DNA of 35,835 nucleotides from Gammaproteobacteria bacterium (lineage in GTDB: Bacteria > Pseudomonadota > Gammaproteobacteria > Steroidobacterales > Foliamicaceae). Below are positions 28,003-34,264 of this stretch, one piece after another; position 1 is the first letter of the stretch, and each line of letters begins with the position of its first letter. A model generated the notes under the pieces. That model was given only the letters and a program-made list of their open reading frames with translations, did not search any database and was not told the DNA's origin. Both the position numbers and the translations under genes were made by a program. The DNA lies in the NCBI GenBank assembly GCA_026708965.1, contig JAPOTY010000033.1, positions 1 through 35,835 on the forward strand. The letters are read 5' to 3'.

Positions 28003-28736
28003 AGGCTGACTTTCATATCGTGATACCCGCGCGCCATGCGTCGAGCAGGCTTCCGGGCAAGCCCTTGAGGTCCCTGGCGGGGCGGCCCTTGATCGAGCAT
28101 GTTTACAGGCGGGCCAAGTCCGCCGGAGCCCAGTCCGTTAGCGTTGCAAGCGACGACGAAAGGGTGTGCCGCTGTGTGCGGGATTTCGGCGGAACGGCGC
28201 TCCTGACCTCGTCCGGCCACGCCTCCGGTTCGGACCGCGTGGCGGAGGCGGCCGGGGCCCTGGGCCTCGGGCCGCGCGATGTGGTGGTCAATCTGCAGGG
28301 CGACGCGCCACTGATCGAGCCGGTCGATATTCGCGCCGTGGCGGCCCGCGCTCTGGGCAGCGACCTTGCCACCCTTGCTTCGCCGCTCCCGGATCCCGCG
28401 CAGGCCGCCGACCCTAATGTGGTGAAGGTGGTCCTAAGCGCCGAGGGGCGCGCCCTTTATTTCAGCCGCGCGGCGATTCCCGCGAGGCATCCGCTGACCG
28501 GTGTCCGGCCGGTCTATTTGCGCCATACCGGCTTGTATGCCTGCCGCTTTTCGGTTCTTAAACGGCTCACCGCCGAGCCGCAATGCGAACTGGAACGCAG
28601 CGAGGGCCTGGAGCAGCTGCGGGCTCTGTGGCTGGGCATGGAGATTGCGGTGGAATACGCCAATTCGCCGCCCGGCCCGGAAGTCGATACCGCCGAGGAT
28701 TTACTTCGCGTGGAGCGCCTGCTGCTCTCCGTATAA
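27999..28736 (+). CDS. kdsB: 3-deoxy-manno-octulosonate (Kdo) cytidylyltransferase
   Basis: 245 residues (E. coli 248). KdsB activates Kdo as CMP-Kdo for addition to lipid A. Nucleotide-binding motif FHIVIPARHASSRLPGKPL at the start, then VVNLQGDAPLIEP and the C-terminal PEVDTAEDLLRVE supply the metal-binding aspartates. E. coli-type enzymes read QGDEP where this one has QGDAP, a minor substitution. The likely start is TTG at 27999, overlapping the lpxK stop by 4 bp, which suggests coupling; no ATG lies near the conserved beginning. A TATAAT at 28732–28737 overlaps its stop. Confidence 0.92.
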   Translation: MKADFHIVIPARHASSRLPGKPLRSLAGRPLIEHVYRRAKSAGAQSVSVASDDERVCRCVRDFGGTALLTSSGHASGSDRVAEAAGALGLGPRDVVVNLQGDAPLIEPVDIRAVAARALGSDLATLASPLPDPAQAADPNVVKVVLSAEGRALYFSRAAIPARHPLTGVRPVYLRHTGLYACRFSVLKRLTAEPQCELERSEGLEQLRALWLGMEIAVEYANSPPGPEVDTAEDLLRVERLLLSV

Positions 28737-28776
28737 TATTTTTCCACTCCCATATCCGTATCCAGCGAGGTCATCC

Positions 28777-29409
28777 ATGAGCGTTCAATCTTTGCGCGCA
28801 GAGAACGGAGCAGCGGCCGCGGGGCGGCCCGCAGCGGCAGGGCCGCCGCCCGGCGTGGCCGGAGGTCCGCCTGCCGATGCCTTTTCGGGCATGCCCACCG
28901 GCATTGAGGGCCGCGAGGAAGATCTCGGCAGATCCGTGGCGGTGGTGCTCAAGACCCTGAGGAATGTGAAGCCGTACGAGCACGATATCAACGACGCGCT
29001 GATCAAGGCCCGGCTTCAGGCCATGCAGTTCGCTAAGGACCACGGACTGATGGAGGAGTACGTGGCCCACGATGTCAAGACCATGACGCCGCTCACAAGC
29101 ATGATGAAGAACCTGATCGAAAAAAGCGGGCAAGCCGAAATCGCCCTGACCGGAATCTTCGACCGCACGGCATGCCACTATCAGCTCTGCTTGGAGAACG
29201 AGTCCGCCCCCGGCATCCGCCGCTGGCGCTCACCGTTCGGGAAGGTGCTGGACAAGTGCCGCAAGCTTGGCCAGTTCGACCTCACCGAGGAGTGGATTCA
29301 CGAGAACTGGACTCGCCCGCGCCTGCTCGGCTATGCCAAGGCCATGGGCGTGGACATGCGCGTCTCGCATTGGCAGCCGGACGGCTGGCTTAGCGCCGAA
29401 GTCGCCTAG
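28777..29409 (+). CDS. unrecognised 210-residue protein
   Basis: I do not recognise the family. The first 40 residues are low complexity in Ala, Gly and Pro (AAAAGRPAAAGPPPGVAGG). The rest is compact and mostly helical: DLGRSVAVVLKTLRNVKPYE, then ARLQAMQFAKDHGLMEEYVA, and a Trp-rich end (LTEEWIHENWTRPRLLGY, MRVSHWQPDGWLSAEVA). No signal peptide, membrane helix or catalytic signature is evident. The ATG at 28777 has GCGAGG a few bases upstream. Codon use is like the neighbouring core genes, so it is probably native. It sits 40 bp after kdsB and converges on rne with overlapping stop codons. Confidence 0.75.
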   Translation: MSVQSLRAENGAAAAGRPAAAGPPPGVAGGPPADAFSGMPTGIEGREEDLGRSVAVVLKTLRNVKPYEHDINDALIKARLQAMQFAKDHGLMEEYVAHDVKTMTPLTSMMKNLIEKSGQAEIALTGIFDRTACHYQLCLENESAPGIRRWRSPFGKVLDKCRKLGQFDLTEEWIHENWTRPRLLGYAKAMGVDMRVSHWQPDGWLSAEVA

Positions 29410-31391
29410 CCCGAACCCGGGGCATCGCCTCCCGCCGGACGTCTGCGGCGTCGGCGCCGCCTTCGGCGCGGGGACTGTGCTCCCCCTGCCTCTCCGGCAT
29501 TGCCGCGCTTGGCCGGCGTCTCGGCCTGCCCTTTCGCCTTGCTCCTAGCCTGGCCTTGGCCCTGTTGCCTGGGCGGGCCGCTCTTGGGCTTGCGCCGTGA
29601 ACGGCTGCGTTGCGGGGCCTTGCGCTGCTGCGCGGGCCGTTCGGGCTTCTTCTCTTTCGTCTTCTTGTTCTTGCCCAGACCGAACAGGCGGGCGAAGAAG
29701 CCGATCTTGGGCTTAGCCTTCTCGCTCCTGCCCTCGCTCTTGCTTTTACGCTCTTGCTTCTTGACAGCCTTGGGCTTGGGCTCCGGGAGTGCTGTATCGG
29801 GCAGGGTGCGCTCAACGGCCGGTTTTTCCGGAGGTTTCGCGATGCTGGGCTGAAGCGCCGCCGGCGGCGCTTCCTTTACGGTGGCCATTTCGTAGCTTGG
29901 CGTATCTTCTTCCGCCTCTTCCTTGTCGCGGATCCGACGCAGCAGGAATTGCGGAGTGTCCATCGCCGCGTTGGCCACCAGCACCGCGCTGACCTCGAAC
30001 GCTTCCTCGATCTCGATCAATGCGGAGCGCTTTTCGTTGAGCAGAAAGTTGGCCACCACCAGCGGCAACTCCACCACGACCTTGGACGTGCGCTCCTTGC
30101 CGGCCTCCTCGCTGATCATGCGCAGGATATGCAGGCCCAGCGACTCCACGCTGCGGATGCGCCCGGTTCCCCCGCATCGGGGGCAGGTCTCGTGGGTGGT
30201 GTCCACCAGCGATGTGCGCAAGCGCTGCCGCGACATTTCCATGATGCCGAAGCGTGATATCTGGCCGATCTGGATCCGGGCCGGTTCGTTGCGTGTGGCC
30301 TGGCGCAACCGTTCCTCCACCTGCCGGTTGGAATTCGAGGAGCGCATATCGATGAAGTCGATCATGATGAGGCCCGACAAGTCCCGAATCCGGCACTGGC
30401 GCGCTATTTCGTCGGCCGCCTCCAAGTTGGTTTGGAACGCGGTCTGCTCAATATCGTCCGCGGAAGTGGCGCGGGCTGAATTGACGTCCACGCAAATGCC
30501 CGCCTCGGGCTGGTCGATGATGATCTGTCCGCCCGAAGGGAGGTTCACCCGGCGGCGGTAGGCGGAATCGATCTGGCTTTCGATCTGGTAGCGGTTGAAC
30601 AGCGGCCCGTCGCCCTCGTGGCGCCGCAGCCGCTCTAGAAAATGCGGCATGGTGTGCTTCATGAAATTGCGTATGTCGGTGTAGGCGTGATCGTCATCCA
30701 CTACGACTTCGCCGATCGAGTCGGAGAGATAGTCGCGAATCGCCCGCAGAATCACGCTCGATTCCTGCACCACCAGAAACGGACCGTCCTTATCAAGGAC
30801 GGCAAGCTTGATGGCCTCCCAGGTCCGCAACTGGTTGTCGAGGTCCCACTGCAACTCCTCGGCGCTGCGGTCATGTCCCTGGGTGCGGATAATCACGCTC
30901 ATCCCTTTGGGAATCGTCAGCTTGCCCAGCCGCTGTTGCACTGCTTGCCGTTCGTCGCCGCGCACTTGGCGGGACACGCCTCCGCCGCGCGGATTGTTGG
31001 CATTCAGAACCAAGTAGCGGCCGGGCAGGGACACCAGGGTGCTGAGCGCCGCGCCCTTGTTGTCGCGCTCGTCTTTTTCGACCTGCACCACAAGCTGCTG
31101 GCCCTCCGCGACCAGCTCAGCGATTTTCAGGCCCTTGCCCTGCTCCGGGTCTTTGCGGAAGTATTCGCGGGAGATGTTTTCAAGGGGCAGAAAGCCATGG
31201 CGCTCCGCGCCAAAATCGACAAAGGCCGCCTCTAGGCTGGGCTCTACGCGGGCAATGCGCCCTTTGTAAATGTTGCCCTTTTTTTGTTCCTTTTCCCTGT
31301 GTTCAATGGCCAGATCATAGAGTTGCTGACCATCGACCAGAGCAACGCGCACCTCCTCCTGCTGGGTGGCGTTTACGAGCATTCTTTTCAT
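29406..31391 (-). CDS. rne: ribonuclease E/G family endoribonuclease
   Basis: 661 residues. The catalytic half is complete: S1/RNase H-like start MKRMLVNATQQEEVRVAL, the 5'-sensor region, Asp302 (in CVDVNS) and Asp345 (in IMIDFIDM) of the active site, and the zinc-link CPRCGG (Cys403, Cys406). Beyond about residue 500 the scaffold is only some 160 residues, against about 530 in E. coli. It includes an amphipathic stretch IGFFARLFGLGKNKK (563–577), which could anchor the enzyme to the membrane, a basic region, and ten consecutive arginines (642–651). It is therefore RNase E-like by its tail rather than plain RNase G. The ATG at 31391 is preceded by a long leader. Confidence 0.92.
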   Translation of the reverse strand: MKRMLVNATQQEEVRVALVDGQQLYDLAIEHREKEQKKGNIYKGRIARVEPSLEAAFVDFGAERHGFLPLENISREYFRKDPEQGKGLKIAELVAEGQQLVVQVEKDERDNKGAALSTLVSLPGRYLVLNANNPRGGGVSRQVRGDERQAVQQRLGKLTIPKGMSVIIRTQGHDRSAEELQWDLDNQLRTWEAIKLAVLDKDGPFLVVQESSVILRAIRDYLSDSIGEVVVDDDHAYTDIRNFMKHTMPHFLERLRRHEGDGPLFNRYQIESQIDSAYRRRVNLPSGGQIIIDQPEAGICVDVNSARATSADDIEQTAFQTNLEAADEIARQCRIRDLSGLIMIDFIDMRSSNSNRQVEERLRQATRNEPARIQIGQISRFGIMEMSRQRLRTSLVDTTHETCPRCGGTGRIRSVESLGLHILRMISEEAGKERTSKVVVELPLVVANFLLNEKRSALIEIEEAFEVSAVLVANAAMDTPQFLLRRIRDKEEAEEDTPSYEMATVKEAPPAALQPSIAKPPEKPAVERTLPDTALPEPKPKAVKKQERKSKSEGRSEKAKPKIGFFARLFGLGKNKKTKEKKPERPAQQRKAPQRSRSRRKPKSGPPRQQGQGQARSKAKGQAETPAKRGNAGEAGGAQSPRRRRRRRRRRPAGGDAPGSG

Positions 31392-31672
31392 TGTGATTCG
31401 CGTCCTTGGTGGGGCGGATCCACGCCGCAGCCGCGCCTTGCGCTGCGGTCAGGCCGCGCCGGCCGCACTGCGAATAAGGGTCATTCATCAGGGAATTCCT
31501 TCGGTTGTCAGCCAAGTCTAGGCACATACATCCGTTATGACCGGCGTTTCTCCGCCGTTTTTGGAAACAGTTTCGGCAGTATTGCCGATTGCGCGATTAT
31601 CCGCGCTGGCGCTGGCATGCAGCGCTGGCGGCTACTATACCATGCGATGCCAGCGCGGGCTGCGGCGAGTCG
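31392..31672. promoter_or_regulatory. divergent rne–rluC intergenic region with structured rne leader
   Basis: This 281-bp gap separates rne (minus) and rluC (plus), with no gene inside. The rne-proximal part (31392–31490) is GC-rich with several self-complementary blocks, fitting a structured 5' leader such as the one RNase E uses for autoregulation in E. coli. That role is inference. On the plus strand TACTAT (31633–31638) is a possible rluC -10. The centre (31500–31600) is less GC-rich and could contain the rne promoter, but no clear box is seen. Confidence 0.4.
31601..31658. repeat. 10-bp inverted repeat with three GCGCTGG repeats upstream of rluC
   Basis: CCGCGCTGGC (31601–31610) is perfectly complementary to GCCAGCGCGG (31649–31658). 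A second, competing 9-bp pairing is CGCTGGCAT (31610–31618) with ATGCCAGCG (31647–31655). GCGCTGG occurs three times directly (31603, 31609, 31622). The set flanks the possible -10 of rluC and could be an operator or alternative RNA stems. Confidence 0.5.
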
Positions 31673-32617
31673 ATGAAAGATAACATTCTGATCGTGTCGG
31701 AAGACGATGCCGGGCGCCGCTTGGACAATTTCCTGGCCGGCCGCTTGAAGCGCATGCATCCGTCGCGAGTGCACCGCATGATCCGCCGCGGGGAGGTGCG
31801 CGTGAATCGCGGTCGCGCGGCCTCGGGGCATCGCCTGCGCCGCGGCGACGAGGTCCGTTTGCCGCCGCATCTGGACCGCCGCCCGCCTGCGCCGGTGGCT
31901 GCCCGCGCGCGTTGGATCGAACAGTTCGTGGTGTATGAGGACGACTCCCTGCTGGTGCTCAACAAGCCGGCCGGATTGGCGGCTCATGCAGGGGGATCGG
32001 TGAGCTTCGGGGCCGTGGAACTGCTTCGGGCCGCGCGGCCTCGGGAAAACTTCCTGCAGCTGGCGCACCGCTTGGATCGCGCCACCAGCGGGCTGCTGGT
32101 GCTGGCCCGCAAGGCGCGCGCCTTGAACGCGCTGCATCAGGCCTTCCGGGAGAATGAGGTCGAGAAAACCTACGCGGCACTGCTCGCCGGACCTTGGCGC
32201 GGCGGCGAGCGCAAGGTGGATCTGCCCTTGGACCGATCGTTTCGTTCCGGCGGCGAGCGCCGGGTTCGGGTGGGATTGGGGCAGCCGGCAACCACCCGCT
32301 TCAGGCCGCACTGCGGTTGGGACGAAGCCACCTTGGTGAGGGCGCTGCCGCTAACCGGTCGCACCCACCAGATTCGCGCGCACTCGGCGGCTATAGGCCA
32401 TCCGGTCCTGGGAGACGACCGCTATGGGCGATCGACGGCGGCGCTGGCTTCGCGCATCGCGCTCCGGCGCCTGTTTCTGCATGCCCGGGAACTCCGCCTG
32501 CGGCACCCGGAGTCGGCCCGCCTGCTACAGCTGCGCGCACCGCTGCCGGATGAATTGCGGGCATCGCTCAAGCGCTTGGGGCCGCCCGAATTTGGCCGAT
32601 CAGCGCGAAAAACGTAG
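31673..32617 (+). CDS. rluC: 23S rRNA pseudouridine synthase, RluC type
   Basis: 314 residues from the ATG at 31673. It has an S4 RNA-binding domain at the start (RRLDNFLAGRLKRMHPSRVH) and the RluA-family catalytic motif AHRLDRATSGLLVLA with the nucleophilic Asp135. The later TGRTHQIRAHSAAIGHPVLG block is standard. RluC modifies U955, U2504 and U2580 of 23S rRNA. Position divergent from rne matches the usual gammaproteobacterial rluC–rne pair, which distinguishes it from RluA and RluD. The frame extends 28 codons upstream, but that part is not family-like. Confidence 0.92.
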   Translation: MKDNILIVSEDDAGRRLDNFLAGRLKRMHPSRVHRMIRRGEVRVNRGRAASGHRLRRGDEVRLPPHLDRRPPAPVAARARWIEQFVVYEDDSLLVLNKPAGLAAHAGGSVSFGAVELLRAARPRENFLQLAHRLDRATSGLLVLARKARALNALHQAFRENEVEKTYAALLAGPWRGGERKVDLPLDRSFRSGGERRVRVGLGQPATTRFRPHCGWDEATLVRALPLTGRTHQIRAHSAAIGHPVLGDDRYGRSTAALASRIALRRLFLHARELRLRHPESARLLQLRAPLPDELRASLKRLGPPEFGRSARKT

Positions 32618-32641
32618 AATACCGGGCTTTTGGATTCTGCG

Positions 32642-33328
32642 GTGGAAATCAGGCAATTTCTCTGTTTGGCTCGCTACGAGGCGGGCAGCGGCTTTCGGGT
32701 GGCCGCAATGCATTTCGATGGGGAACGCCTTGGATCCTGGGCGCGCCTTCTGGGATGCGGGAAAGACGGCGCTTTGTCAATGAACGAGGTGCGTTACCGC
32801 AACAAATCGCCGGCGCGGCCGCTGGATGTATTCGCGGCGCCCATTGAGTCCGCCGTCGGCAACCCTCCGCAAACCGAGAATCTGCTTGTGGGCCAGCGGC
32901 CGCGCTGGCGAAAAACCGGAACCTATCCGCGGGAATTGCTGGGTGATCTGTGTTCCTCGCCGCTGATGCTGTGGTCGGATAAGACTTCCACCAAGGCGGG
33001 CTCTTTCGACCGTGTTCTGGCGCCGGAAGCGGCGGAAATCGAATCCTCGCTGCTGCTGATCGAGCTGGACCGCTACATTGTGGATGTCACGCGGCGCCCC
33101 GTTTCCGAGCAAAAGGTGGTGCGCGTGCGCTTCCGCCACTTGGAGCGCGAGTACCGCCTGCTGCTGTGCGAGGATGTGTTGCGGCGGCGCTACGCGCGCC
33201 ACTCGCCGGGCGAATACGAGGTTGTGCGGCCCACGGCCGCTTGCATCACGCTGGGGCCGCCGGGCAAGCAGGGCCGAATCAAGCGGGTCGCCTCGCTAAT
33301 TCCCCTGGAAGAACGAACGGCGGCCTAG
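32642..33328 (+). CDS. putative dual-OB-domain protein
   Basis: 228 residues from a GTG at 32642 (TTG at 32630 is an in-frame alternative; neither has a good ribosome-binding site). The pattern fits the predicted nucleic-acid-binding dual-OB family: an opening FLCLARYEAGSGFRVAAMHF, then QTENLLVGQRPRWRKTGTY, with the ENxLV–W arrangement, and a second half VVRVRFRHLEREYRLLL … ITLGPPGKQGRIKRVASLI. This is a pattern-level match from memory. Function unknown; no partner gene suggests a role. It follows rluC by 24 bp and its stop overlaps that of bamD. Confidence 0.5.
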   Translation: MEIRQFLCLARYEAGSGFRVAAMHFDGERLGSWARLLGCGKDGALSMNEVRYRNKSPARPLDVFAAPIESAVGNPPQTENLLVGQRPRWRKTGTYPRELLGDLCSSPLMLWSDKTSTKAGSFDRVLAPEAAEIESSLLLIELDRYIVDVTRRPVSEQKVVRVRFRHLEREYRLLLCEDVLRRRYARHSPGEYEVVRPTAACITLGPPGKQGRIKRVASLIPLEERTAA

Positions 33329-34122
33329 AAGAAGAAAAAACGTCGGCGGGGCCGGTCGCTCTCGGCTTGCTCGCCCGGGAAATTGGTCGCCAACATCAGC
33401 TCGGCGCCGGTCGCGAGATCGTCCATTCCAACCTGCCGGTAAGCTCTTGCCATAATCTTGAGCGATTCCGAGATTTCCGGCGAGCCATGGTAGTTTTCCA
33501 CTGCGAAGCGCGCCCGGTTGGCGGCAGCGATCCAAGCGCCGCGCCTCAGGTAGTAGTCGGCCACATGGTTCTCGTAACGCGCCATGCGGTTGCGGAGAAA
33601 GACCATGCGTCGGCGGCCGTCGGCGGCATACTCGCTTTCGGGATAGCGCGCCGTTAATTGAGCAAAGGCATCGAACGACTCGCCGGCGGACAGGACGGGG
33701 CGGCGGGAGTAGTCGATGCGGAACAGACGACCGAACCGTCCCGGCTGCCGCGCGAATAACGCCAGCCCGCGCATGTAGATGGCGTAGTCCACGCTCGGAT
33801 GCCTCGGGTTCTCCCGCTCGAACTCGCGGGCCGCTTCCACGGCGCTGTCCTGGTCCCCGAGGCGGTAGTGGCAGTAGATAATTTCCAGTTGCGCTTGGCG
33901 GGTTTGCGGGTTGAAGGGGAAACGCGCCTTCAAGGTTCCCAGGAACCGCAGCGCCTTGCGGAAATCGCCCCCTTCGAGCGCTGCGTGGCCCAGCTCATAG
34001 AGCACGTTGGCGGCGGACAGCTCATCGCGTTCGCCGCCGCGCCCGCAGCCAGCCAGCATGGCGCAAGCCGCTGCGGCAAGAAGAATTCCGGCAAGGTTTC
34101 GGGCTATCACTGGGTTACGCAA
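33325..34122 (-). CDS. bamD: outer membrane protein assembly factor BamD
   Basis: 265 residues, lipoprotein. The signal peptide ends in the lipobox MLAGC with Cys26 as lipidation site. TPR repeats follow (ANVLYELGHAALEGGDFRKA, RFPFNPQTRQAQLEIIYCHY, SVDYAIYMRGLALFARQ), the standard BamD pattern including the YxxG-type and PxSxY-like helices. BamD is the essential lipoprotein of the BAM complex that folds beta-barrel proteins, including the autotransporter encoded next door. The start is TTG at 34122; a GTG at 34110 would also leave a full signal peptide. The C-terminus ends in FFFF. Confidence 0.92.
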   Translation of the reverse strand: MRNPVIARNLAGILLAAAACAMLAGCGRGGERDELSAANVLYELGHAALEGGDFRKALRFLGTLKARFPFNPQTRQAQLEIIYCHYRLGDQDSAVEAAREFERENPRHPSVDYAIYMRGLALFARQPGRFGRLFRIDYSRRPVLSAGESFDAFAQLTARYPESEYAADGRRRMVFLRNRMARYENHVADYYLRRGAWIAAANRARFAVENYHGSPEISESLKIMARAYRQVGMDDLATGAELMLATNFPGEQAESDRPRRRFFFF

Positions 34123-34150
34123 GAACTGTTATGGCGCTAGCAGGCATTAA

Positions 34151-34156
34151 AGTATA
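34151..34156 (-). promoter_or_regulatory. candidate -10 box for bamD
   Basis: TATACT reads on the minus strand from 34156 to 34151, about 29 bp upstream of the bamD start, in a short AT-rich patch. No matching -35 was found. Confidence 0.35.
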
Positions 34157-34232
34157 ACCACCGAGCCCGCGCCGGCGCAGATTGATTTGCCTGCCCCTCG
34201 CTTTTCCCGCCCCTCCTTCCGGCAAGGCAGTC

Positions 34233-34264
34233 GGCGCTAGAAGCCCACGCGGGCTTCTAGCGCC
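34233..34264 (-). terminator. 14-bp perfect hairpin overlapping the stop of the autotransporter gene
   Basis: GGCGCTAGAAGCCC (34233–34246) and GGGCTTCTAGCGCC (34251–34264) are perfect inverted copies with a 4-base loop ACGC. The stem includes the last codons (…LEARVGF) and the TAG stop of the autotransporter gene. No T-run follows on the minus strand, so a classic intrinsic terminator is not shown. It may act as a 3' end-protecting or Rho-assisted structure. Confidence 0.5.

Noticed and set aside
28732-28737. Perfect TATAAT over the kdsB stop, possible promoter of the 210-residue protein
   Set aside because: No -35-like hexamer at 16–18 bp and the box partly consists of the kdsB stop codon; not supported as a promoter.
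31553-31576. CGGCG/CGCCG stem followed by five T on the plus strand
   Set aside because: The stem is only 5 bp and no plus-strand gene ends upstream of it, so a terminator call is not justified.
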